From JAGNXB01 sp942490895 (GTDB lineage: Bacteria > Bacteroidota > Bacteroidia > Chitinophagales > Saprospiraceae), in NCBI GenBank assembly GCA_942490895.1, contig CALNZC010000013.1:1-64000 (forward strand): DNA of 64,000 nt, given 5' to 3'. Positions 1 to 7,572 of the stretch are shown in pieces. A program made the position numbers and the translations under genes. The number at the start of each line of letters is the position of its first letter. Position 1 is the stretch's first letter. The notes below the pieces were generated by a model that saw nothing but the letters and a program-made list of their open reading frames with translations, searched no databases and was not told the DNA's origin.

Positions 1-1
1 A

Positions 2-856
2 ACGGTTTCCTTCTCCGGTAGTCCCCCTCTTTTCATGCGCAGTGTACTGGCACCTGGATGGACGGCACGTGCATCTTATGCCCGGGGTTTTCGGGCGCCA
101 ACGGCTAAGGAACTCTATTTCGAATTTGTCGACGCCAACCATTTTATTCTCGGTACAACGGACCTCCGGCCAGAGACTTCCGATAATGTGCAGCTGTCCC
201 TGACCTGGGAAAACCAGAAACGGAATCTGGATTGTTCTGTTCGAGTCAACGGCTTTTACAATGATGTCCGTGACAAGATCGACATCTACGAATTTTATGT
301 AAAGGATGGCATCCGTGTCCCGGTTCGTGGAGATACCACCACGTTGCAGTTTGCCTACTTCAATTACGACCGATTCCAGAATGTGGGGACTCAAGTCCAG
401 GGCAAGATCAACTGGCAGGCATTCACCCTTCAGGCCAGTCTGATGACCAATGGCTATGTCCAGCCCGAACATCAAAACGACCCTTCTGTACCCGCCATGT
501 CCTGGGCCAATGAGGTGGGCTGGGATCTGAACTGGCAGTGGCGGAAAGCTAAGGCCTCTGTAAGTTTTATGGGCCGGTATTATGATCAACTAGTCACCTT
601 TTACCCAGAGCCGGATAATGGTGAATCTGTCGTCCGCCGACGGGTGCAAGATGGATTTGCCTTACTGGATTGTATGCTGGGCAAGTCCTTTCTCGATCAG
701 CGCCTCCGTCTGAATGTCGGTGCACGCAACCTCCTCAATATCCGTCAGACGGGTGTACTGGACACAGGTGCCAGTCTGCAACATAACAGCGGTAGTGGAA
801 CTATCCCAGTTAGTGCTGGTAGGACCTGGGTGGTGGGGGTTGAGTGGAGGGGGTGA
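2..856 (+). CDS. TonB-dependent outer-membrane receptor, C-terminal part (5' end outside the window)
   Basis: The reading frame is open from the first bases of the window, so this is the 3' part of a longer gene; the first ATG at 35 is internal. The product is the C-terminal half of a TonB-dependent receptor beta-barrel, an outer-membrane protein that imports a ligand (siderophore, vitamin or glycan) using TonB energy. The segment 'YARGFRAPTAKELYFEF' is the barrel signature usual in this family. The remainder shows alternating aromatic/polar strands ('LSLTWEN', 'GRYYDQLVTFYPEP') and a terminal strand 'RTWVVGVEWRG' before the TGA at 854-856. The ligand cannot be predicted from this part. The last 124 bp recur almost unchanged at 5132-5255, the tail of a lost paralogue. 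The plug domain and TonB box lie upstream of the window. Confidence 0.9.
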   Translation, partial: TVSFSGSPPLFMRSVLAPGWTARASYARGFRAPTAKELYFEFVDANHFILGTTDLRPETSDNVQLSLTWENQKRNLDCSVRVNGFYNDVRDKIDIYEFYVKDGIRVPVRGDTTTLQFAYFNYDRFQNVGTQVQGKINWQAFTLQASLMTNGYVQPEHQNDPSVPAMSWANEVGWDLNWQWRKAKASVSFMGRYYDQLVTFYPEPDNGESVVRRRVQDGFALLDCMLGKSFLDQRLRLNVGARNLLNIRQTGVLDTGASLQHNSGSGTIPVSAGRTWVVGVEWRG

Positions 857-1193
857 TATTACTTAATCTCTCACAACTTTAAAGTCCTCGAAGTCTACAA
901 AACTTTATATGTTAGATTAGTGAATGATCCGAGAGATAGTTATTGAATAATTCAAAAACAGTCTATTCTAAAAATATATTTAAATCTGCTGATTAAAAGT
1001 GAAAAACTAAACAACCAAATCCTATCAAACTCAAAATTGAGATATATTTTGAATTTGTCCCATTAACTTGCATTAGTCACCTGCTTCTGAAATTACTTTT
1101 TACATTAAGTTTTCAACTGCATTGCTAAATTTTTAATAACAGAAGTGACTAGATCAGATTACTAATATAGCACCCCATTAAAACTACTCATAA
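857..1193. other. AT-rich intergenic region
   Basis: This 337-bp gap lies between the receptor stop codon and the end of the convergent Roc-COR gene. It is much more AT-rich than the receptor gene. I see no gene and no clear terminator. The only structure noted is a 13-bp palindrome, TTGAATAATTCAA, at 943-955. Confidence 0.6.
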
Positions 1194-3527
1194 TCACACT
1201 AACCCTTTTAAATATTCTGCACCATTACTAATTAAATCAATTATAGTTTCCCTTCCATCATTCCCGGCTCGATCATTTACAAATTGCCTTACAATAGTTA
1301 ATGCTTTAGCCCTCTCATTTTTACCAGCTAAATCTCCCTTAAGTACTGATAGACATTCAATGATAGAATTTCTTTCCTCAGGCAAACTACTAAATTCACA
1401 AACAAACTCAATAAGTGTTCGATCAATTTCAGAAAAAGAATATTGTTCAGAAGCAATTATCTTATCAGCAAACTGTTGATGTCCACCAAATATATTCTGT
1501 TCACTTATTTCAATAGTGCTAGTACTTCTTGTATCAATATAGTCTCCATATACAATTATATCGCTAGAATGCAACCCATCAATATATTTTAAACGTTTTC
1601 TGGTTTCAATTCCACTAATCAAAGCCCTTACATCAACACCCTCGAAACTATTTTGACATTGAATCTTATCAGTTTTTTTAACTAAAGCCCTAGTAAGATT
1701 CGCATATGCATGAAAATAAGGCGTTAAAGAATCCCGACATTCACTACAATTGCATGGAATCATCTCTTTGACATCTGGAAAATTTTGAGTTCGATGAATT
1801 AAATCAATTTCCTTCTTACTACGGAAAGCAATTCCTTCTTCGATTGTCGCTTTAATTCGAATTCTTATTTTCTTCTCAAATGGATAAGCAATAATTTCCG
1901 CCTCTACATCTTCCGTCCAATTACTACGCCATTCTTCCAATAAATTCCTTCTTTAATCATATCGTGAATTCGGACAATAAATCTAGACATAATTCCAGCT
2001 GGCATAAAATCATAATGATATTCAAATTTTAAATTTAGTCGTTGATCCCAATTATATTCCGGAACAGATGGTAATAATAGATTTGGGACAATATAATCTT
2101 GTGATGAAGACAATTGAAAACAAAGTTCAAAACGCTTCATTAGCTCTAATAGATCCAAAGAATTTTTCAATAGGATAATCACTCCAAATAGTGTGCAAAA
2201 TATCAAAATTAAATAGTCCTTTATTCAATTGAATCTGCTTCGTATCAATAATTTTATAAACAGCATTTGTTGCCCATTGAGGCTTCAAAAATATGGTTAT
2301 TTTTAAAACTGGATTATCATGAAAATGCAAAAATACGCCTAAATCATGAAAGTATCTACTTAAATAATGCGCCTTTTCTGAAGATAATCCATATTTTTCA
2401 CAAATCAATTTATATTCTGAATAATTAATATAGTTACTAGGCAACTCTTCTAAATGTTTACGAACATCAACCCAAGCTTTTGGCAATATATCTCCAACAT
2501 GTGGCAAATGCTTAAGCTCATTTTTTATTCTATCCATTAAATCCTCTATTCCCTGTCCGGTTTTAATGCTAACATTCACAAAACCAACTATATTTGGATA
2601 GCGCTTCTTAATGGAAATTTCGTCAATTAATTTTAGTCTTTCATCAATCTTATTATGAACAATTAATAGTGGAGAACTATCACTTAACAATTTTATTGCA
2701 TTTAGCCAATATTCAAATCTACCAGAACTGTCATCGTCAGTCCTTGCTGTCCAAACGTACAAATAAATAGATCTCTTCGTTAAAAATTGATGCGTAGCAT
2801 GATAAATTTCTTGGCCCCCAAAATCCCAAATGTTTACATTGATAATGTCATCTTTACTTTCAAAACAAGTTTTCCATTTTTTAATACTTATTCCTTCCGT
2901 GGTATCTTCATCTAAAGATAAACTATACTTCAAATCCAATATCTTGTTTGATAAGCACGTCTTACCAACACCTCCCTCACCCACAATTAAAATTTTTGCT
3001 TCTTTTAGACTATGTAATTCCTCTGCTTTAGATACAGATGAAAAGTAACTTCTTATGGCAGATAAACCTTGCTGAGCAATTTCAATTGGGGGCTTCAGTA
3101 ACGGATTCCTTGTCACATCATACATTGTCAATCGAAGGTTACCAAATTCTATTGGCAATTCAACCAGTTTATTTGACAATAATATAAGCTTTTGCAATCT
3201 TTTTAAATATGTCAATTCAATAGGAATTGTCTTCAACTGATTGCCAGTCAAATACAGTTCTTGCAAATTTGATAAATCACCAATTTCCGGTGGTAGATAT
3301 TCAATTCGATTACCCGATAAATATAATATCTCTAAATTTTTCAATTTACCAATTTCTGGTGGAACTGTACTAAGACGGTTCTTCCAAAGTCTTAATTCAC
3401 GTAGATTAACACATTCGCCAATTTCTACAGGCAACATTTCCAATCCCAAATTAGTAAGGTCAAGAACCCTGCTTCCTTTACGTTCCGCCTCAAATATTTT
3501 TTTCTTCGCTATTTGCTCAGGCATCAT
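1194..3527 (-). pseudogene. LRR-Roc-COR (ROCO family) GTPase, split by two compensating frameshifts
   Basis: Read from ATG 3527, the N-terminus carries about five leucine-rich repeats (motifs such as 'LRELRLWKNRLSTVPPEIG'). A Roc GTPase domain follows, with P-loop 'GEGGVGKT' near residue 180, G3 'WDFGGQE', G4 'HNKID', and then a COR dimerisation domain. The frame breaks inside COR at an A5 tract near 2163 after 'IWSDYPIEK'. COR homology continues one frame over ('LLELMKRFELCFQL' to 'EGIYWKNGVVIG'). It returns to the original frame near 1910 and ends with a roughly 105-residue tail starting 'EQNIFGGHQQFAD'. An extra base followed by a missing base explains both shifts; the restored product would be about 777 aa. 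ROCO proteins act as nucleotide-dependent dimeric switches. The high conservation of the shifted part means either very recent decay or assembly errors. A TTG at 3563 is an alternative start. Base composition is AT-rich, suggesting transfer. Confidence 0.85.
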
Positions 3528-3888
3528 ATCTGCTAAATATTTAAGTACAAGGCAAAATCGCAAAATGAAATTTTTTCATTTACAGATTCACCAAAATAAA
3601 CCAACTAAGATCGTTTAAAAAATTTTCAATATAATGGTTGGTAAGTCAAATTATCAAGGTTCCAAATTTTTTGAAAACACTTTATTCTTAACCGCTATGA
3701 TAGCGTTTAAGAATAAACAGTCAAAGATGATTAACACTTAAAATAATCATATAATATTCAACAAACTAATTCCATTTTTTTGTTGATATCAAAAACAAGA
3801 TAGATGTCAAACAGATAATCACACAATTGATGAAATAATATCTAATGCATTTTAAACTCTAGCATTAGTCCCATATTGACTCAATAAA
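3528..3888. other. AT-rich spacer between the small adaptor-like gene and the ROCO gene
   Basis: No gene is visible here. It separates two minus-strand genes that share a protein domain, so it probably carries the leader or promoter of the ROCO gene. Its main feature is the 37-bp inverted repeat at 3681-3717, listed separately. Confidence 0.5.
3681..3717. promoter_or_regulatory. 37-bp near-perfect inverted repeat upstream of the ROCO gene
   Basis: The left arm TTTATTCTTAACCGCTA and right arm TAGCGTTTAAGAATAAA are reverse complements over 17 bases with one mismatch, around a 3-nt loop TGA. No run of T follows directly on either strand, so it is not a standard terminator. It lies about 155 bp upstream of the ROCO start and 170 bp downstream of the small adaptor-like gene. 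An operator for a dimeric regulator, or an mRNA processing or attenuation hairpin, would both fit. This is an inference from position and symmetry only. Confidence 0.55.
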
Positions 3889-4206
3889 TTAGAATATAAA
3901 ATGCAAATAATCTGCTCCATTTTCAGCGATGTCCCGAACAAGCTGTTTGCCACCTTCAGTAGCTATTGAATCCATAAATTTCCTTAAAACACCGCCTGAT
4001 TTCTCTTTATCAATTTTTGAAGAATCAATAGACTTGATATTTTCAAGGCTTTCAACCAAATCATTCCTTTCTTCAAGTGAAGGTGCATTTTCATGAATAA
4101 GTTGTAAAAACTTACGATCAACTTCATTTAAGATTTTACTTTCATTGATGATTGAATCAGCAAATTGCTGATTACCTCCAAAAATGTTTTGTTTTTGAAT
4201 TTTCAT
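3889..4206 (-). CDS. Small protein, stand-alone copy of the ROCO C-terminal domain (adaptor-like)
   Basis: This 105-aa soluble protein aligns along its whole length with the last ~105 residues of the neighbouring ROCO GTPase. Both share 'QNIFGG-QQFAD-II' at the start, an 'EERN' block in the middle and an 'NGA-YL' ending. The two genes therefore carry the same module, once fused to a GTPase and once alone, which is the arrangement expected of a homotypic interaction domain that recruits partners. Effector-associated adaptor modules of this general kind are known from bacterial conflict systems, but I cannot name the family. It starts at ATG 4206 and lies upstream of the ROCO gene on the same strand. 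No catalytic motif, signal peptide or membrane segment is visible. Composition is AT-rich like the ROCO gene. Confidence 0.75.
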   Translation of the reverse strand: MKIQKQNIFGGNQQFADSIINESKILNEVDRKFLQLIHENAPSLEERNDLVESLENIKSIDSSKIDKEKSGGVLRKFMDSIATEGGKQLVRDIAENGADYLHFIF

Positions 4207-4507
4207 TCCGATATAATTATGTTGATTTTGAATTACTATTATTTCTGAATAATTCTTGTCTGAACGCTGCCTTCCGTGAAGTGACCAAATAATAGATAAA
4301 GTCGCATCTACCCCTCATCACACAAACAGCCACCCGTAAGCAAACGTCTTTTACCTTTTGTAGATGCCAAGACATAGTCCAATCTCTACTCACAGCACGC
4401 TTATGCCTCTCGAAGTTACCCTTAAACTACGAATCTTCCAAGTGCCTTCATCTCCAGTCCTCATTTTTAAGGATACACATCCAAGCAGTGTACCCCCCAA
4501 ATATAGA
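4207..4507. other. Intergenic region upstream of the adaptor-like gene
   Basis: No gene is supported here. It presumably contains the promoter for the minus-strand adaptor-like gene, but I could not find a convincing -7 box at the right spacing. The right end passes into the 11-bp periodic array. Confidence 0.4.
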
Positions 4508-4731
4508 GTAAGGTTAGTGTACCAGGAGTGTACGCCGAGTGTACCCTTAGTGTACCTTGGGAGTACAGGTAGTGTACCCTAGGAGTACTCAGACTGTATC
4601 AGGGGAGTACCCATGTAGTACCCAGGGTATACGGCAACAGTACGCCGGATGCTGTGCTGATTCGTATATACGGTACAGATGGAGTACCCCGGGAGGGCAG
4701 GTCCAGTCGAGTTGGAGTAGGCTGGGAGTAG
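4508..4731. repeat. Degenerate 11-bp tandem repeat with GTAC core, about 21 units in constant phase
   Basis: GTAC, or a one-base variant, recurs every 11 bp: at 4519, 4530, 4541, 4552, 4563, 4574 and 4585, then GTAT at 4596, then GTAC at 4607, 4618, 4640, 4673 and 4684. Degenerate members at 4508, 4706, 4717 and 4728 stay in the same phase. The best units read agtGTACCnnn. Cores at 4629, 4651, 4662 and 4695 have decayed, but the register is unbroken. Small open frames crossing it are by-products of the periodicity. It is non-coding as far as I can see. Confidence 0.8.
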
Positions 4732-4936
4732 GGGCTTTAACACGAAGTCCTGTAGGGTGGTGGGAGTCAGACTTGAATGTAGCTCTCACTGGAGAGTCTG
4801 GGTTCATTCTGAAGTCAAAGGGCACAGTACACGAAGAGATTTGAGATCCTGGGCTGGTATTCTGTATTCGGGGGAGAAGGAGCTTTACCACAGAGTGACA
4901 CGGAGGCAAATTCTGTGTATTTAACAACAAAGTAAC

Positions 4937-5119
4937 TTTAGATCTGTAAATTCTTGGTGAACTACTCCCTACTTCAAGATGTCTTTGACTCTCTTGAAAA
5001 CTGCCCAATTCATCACGATAAAATCCTAAGTGACTCAGTGGTAAAAATCACTCACAGCACTTTTAAATTCTTCCAAGTTTCACAGAGTCAATCCTGGCTA
5101 CAGCTTGACTATAGGCCGG
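4937..5119. repeat. Composite intergenic repeat, isolated copy (unit 0)
   Basis: The copy begins TTTAGATCT and runs through 'TGACTCAGTGGTAAAAATCA' to 'CACAGAGTCAA-CCTGGC' and 'GGCCGGACCACCG'. It matches the array at 6509-7300. Its right-hand end is the same variant as the last unit at 7114-7300, and it abuts the severed TonB-receptor tail. Open frames within it on both strands are not genes. Confidence 0.75.
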
Positions 5120-5131
5120 ACCACCGGTCGG

Positions 5132-5255
5132 CCTCAATATCCGCCAAACCGGTGTACTCGACACCGATGCCAGTCTGCAGCATAACAGTGGAAGTGGTAC
5201 TATCCCGGTCAGTGCTGGACGGACCTGGGTGGTAGGAGTTGAGTGGAGGGGGTGA
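5132..5255 (+). pseudogene. 3' end remnant of a second TonB-dependent receptor gene
   Basis: These 124 bp align without gaps to 733-856, the end of the receptor gene at the start of the window, with about 16 mismatches. Nearly all differences are synonymous: the encoded 40 residues differ at one position (G to D in 'LDTGASLQHNSG'). Similarity starts at 'CCTCAATATCCG' and stops exactly at the TGA. The remainder of the gene is missing, and a composite repeat abuts the break. The fragment is therefore the tail of a paralogue that was under protein-level selection before it was truncated. Confidence 0.85.
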
Positions 5256-5328
5256 GGATGAACACGGCTATACGAATTCTGTACATTGACACACTTCATG
5301 AAACAGTCTTGAATAACAAAAAAGGCAC

Positions 5329-6057
5329 CTAACTTTCTTGTTCAAAAAGAATACTTCGTTGCGAATCTTTCTTATACAGGTTCTTAGGAAGAATATCTCT
5401 TTTCGCAGTTGAACGATAGTTTTTATTATTTGGGTTTAGAATACATTCGATTTGATACGCCATCATTTTTTCAAAAGGAATAAGAAAACCCTTCGTATCG
5501 CATTGTTCTATGCCCCCTTTATTAAGCAAGTTTAAGACTGTATAGACTGACTCAATAGTACTAAGACAAAGAGAACCTGGCTGCTGCTTAAGAATAAATT
5601 TTGATTTGATTTTATTATCAAAACTGACTCTTTTCAGTTTTTGCAAGTTCCTGCTCAGTTTAAGCATTTTACGAACGCATGGCCATGTGCCATCGAGAAG
5701 GAAGATATATGGGTTATGACCCATAGTTGATAATATTTCTGAAGAAATTCTTATTGACAAGTTGAAATTATCTCTCCCTGGATAAAGCAAAAAAGAACAA
5801 CTCAATTCTTTAGTCAGTATTTCATTTACTCGCTTATTATTCGTAAAATCAACACCAACTATAATTTCTGAATTTTCAAGTTGAAGCTTTGTCATATGCC
5901 CCGTTCCGTTTTTTTCCTTTTTGTATTCCTTCGGGTGCATCAGAATAATAAAACGAGTCTTCGTCTGGAGTGGCCTAATATGTTTACAAATACAAGAGAT
6001 TGAAGGTCTCATGCATTTGTAACATTTGATTCTTGAATGTTCTATGTCTACTTTCAA
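5329..6057 (-). CDS. DTW-domain protein, probable tRNA-uridine aminocarboxypropyltransferase (TapT-like)
   Basis: The 242-aa product begins with a Cys cluster 'CYKCMRPSISCIC', which fits the zinc site of DTW-domain proteins. It contains 'LLDGTWPCVRKM', the signature corresponding to D-x-T-W, near the middle. Members of the family transfer the 3-amino-3-carboxypropyl group of S-adenosylmethionine to uridine in tRNA (acp3U; E. coli TapT is the model). The substrate position here is an inference. The frame starts at TTG 6057; the first internal ATG would remove the Cys cluster, so the TTG or an upstream rare start is preferred. The gene is AT-rich and isolated between copies of the composite repeat, which suggests acquisition by transfer. 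The lysine-rich C-terminus has no recognisable domain. Confidence 0.8.
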   Translation of the reverse strand: MKVDIEHSRIKCYKCMRPSISCICKHIRPLQTKTRFIILMHPKEYKKEKNGTGHMTKLQLENSEIIVGVDFTNNKRVNEILTKELSCSFLLYPGRDNFNLSIRISSEILSTMGHNPYIFLLDGTWPCVRKMLKLSRNLQKLKRVSFDNKIKSKFILKQQPGSLCLSTIESVYTVLNLLNKGGIEQCDTKGFLIPFEKMMAYQIECILNPNNKNYRSTAKRDILPKNLYKKDSQRSILFEQES

Positions 6058-6246
6058 AGTGCGTATCTCTTCATTTTTCCAATTGGCTACAATTAAGAGA
6101 TACCTGCAACTGTTGCATAGTTTCCCAAATTTTCAGCATGTTTGAAGTAGCAAAAGTAATCTATTACACATTGCATATCTAGTATTGATGTGAATAATTG
6201 TTCAATAACAATGTATAAAATTCCGCATACCTCAATATATGTGCTC

Positions 6247-6508
6247 AGCGGTAAAAAACCACTCACAGCACTTTTAGATTCTTCCGATTTCCGCCTCCTG
6301 ACGAAGCTGCTATGCAGCTTGTCTGGATCCGGACATGGTGCCAAAAGCACCATCGTCCGGGTTCCTACTTCCCTGCCTCGCCGGCAGGCAGGCGCCTTCG
6401 ACATAACACCCTCTGATTCGGCCCTCGGCCCTCATTCCTCGGCCCTTAGGGACCATGTCTGGACGCACCGAATCTCTACGTTTTATCTGATTTTCACTAC
6501 AGGATAAC
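6247..6508. repeat. Composite repeat array, first (5'-truncated) unit with GC-rich hairpins
   Basis: This unit lacks the TTTAGATCT start but carries the distal half in full. It has a perfect hairpin AAGCTGC-TAT-GCAGCTT at 6304-6320, a CCGGAC...GTCCGG hairpin at 6329-6360 and CCTGCC...GGCAGG at 6372-6388. It ends in the conserved 'TAGGGACCATGTCTGGACGC' block and 'CAGGATAAC'. These hairpins resemble REP-type palindromes in style; I cannot assign a family. Confidence 0.7.
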
Positions 6509-6792
6509 TTTAGATCTATACATTCTTAGTGAACTACTCCCTACTTCAAGATGTTTTTGACTCTCTTGAAAAATGCCCAATTCGTCACGATAAAATCCTA
6601 AGTGACTCAGTGGTAAAAATCACTCTCAGCACTTTTAAATTCTTCCGATTTCCGCCTTCCGCCTTCCGCGTTCCACCTCTTCGAAAGAACACCCTCTGAT
6701 TCGGCCCCTCGGCCCTCATTCCTCGGCCCTTAGGGACCATGTCTGGACGCACCGAATATCTACGTTTTACCTGATTTTCACAACAGGATACC
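6509..6792. repeat. Composite repeat array, unit 1
   Basis: The 284-bp unit runs from TTTAGATCT to the next copy of the same start. It lacks the AAGCTGC hairpin block and has a short 'CCGCCTTCCGCC' stretch in its place, so units differ by modular loss of the hairpin cassette. Confidence 0.75.
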
Positions 6793-7113
6793 TTTAGATC
6801 TGCACATTCTTAGTGAACTACTCTCTACTTCACGATGGCTTTGACTCTCTTGAAAACTTCCCAATTCGTCACGATAAAATCCTAAGTGACTCAGTGGTAA
6901 AAATCACTCTCAGCACTTTTAAATTCTTCCGATTTCCGCCTCCTGACGAAGCTGCTATGCAGCTTGTCCGATCAACGGACATGGTGCCAAAAACCTCCTG
7001 CCTCCGCCGGCAGGCAGGCGCCTTCGATATAACACCCACTGGTTCGGCCCTTAGGGACCATGTCTGGACGCACAGAAACTCCACGTTTTACCTGATTTTC
7101 ACAACAGGATACC
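6793..7113. repeat. Composite repeat array, unit 2
   Basis: The 321-bp unit contains the AAGCTGC/GCAGCTT hairpin and the CCTGCC...GGCAGG hairpin, then the 'TAGGGACCATGTCTGGACGC' block. The frame across it is open by chance in two directions and is not a gene. Confidence 0.75.
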
Positions 7114-7300
7114 TTTAGATCTGCAAATTCTTAGTGAACTACTCTCCACTTCAAGATGTCTTTGACTCTCTTGAAAACTGCCCAATTCATCACGATAAAA
7201 TCCTAAGTGACTCAGTGGTAAAAATCACTCTCAGCACGTTTAAATTCTTCCAAGTTTCACAGAGTCAAAACTGGCTACAGCTTGACAATAGGCCGTACCA
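7114..7300. repeat. Composite repeat array, unit 3 with terminal variant
   Basis: This unit ends in the alternative 'CACAGAGTCAA-ACTGGC' and 'GGCCGTACCACCG' sequence also found at 5072-5126, followed by a short (CCGA)4 run at 7301-7316. The shared terminal variant marks the same breakpoint type on both sides of the DTW gene. Confidence 0.75.
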
Positions 7301-7317
7301 CCGACCGACCGACCGAC

Positions 7318-7452
7318 CTCGATGATATAAATCCTTTTGGTCATGGTATCACATTCTGTCAGATCACCAAAGGTGTCCTTGATGGTCAATTGAGCATCGT
7401 AATCAGGCGGACGGAAGAAGAAGCCAATGAAGAGAAGTAGAAATAGTTTCAT
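7318..7452 (-). pseudogene. 5' remnant of an unidentified exported-protein gene
   Basis: A minus-strand frame begins at ATG 7452 with a hydrophobic signal-like start ('MKLFLLLFIGFFF') and continues 'TIKDTFGDLTECD', about 45 residues of unique sequence. It then runs into the composite repeat at about 7318, where the remaining translation is repeat-derived. It looks like the beginning of a gene cut off by the repeat. I do not recognise the protein. A chance open frame remains possible. Confidence 0.4.
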
Positions 7453-7572
7453 GGTCCTATAGATAAGGAGGCATGGTGTTTATTCGGTTATGGATTTATA
7501 TGTTTTTTCATCCATCAGGACAGGAATGAATAGCATCGATAATAGAAGGCTATATTTCATTTGCTTCGGGTT

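Noticed and set aside
1194..1940. An independent 248-aa gene
   Set aside because: It is the C-terminal part of the ROCO protein in the same register as its N-terminal part, separated only by two indels.
4508..4731. Possible CRISPR array
   Set aside because: The unit is 11 bp with no distinct spacers and no cas genes nearby; it is a tandem repeat.
4364..5299. Several open frames on both strands (up to 139 codons)
   Set aside because: They cross the 11-bp periodic array and the composite repeat, change with repeat phase, and encode no recognisable protein pattern.
6247..7300. Possible CRISPR or rRNA-spacer repeats
   Set aside because: Units of 284-321 bp with modular differences and no short uniform spacers do not fit CRISPR, and no rRNA/tRNA sequence was recognised.
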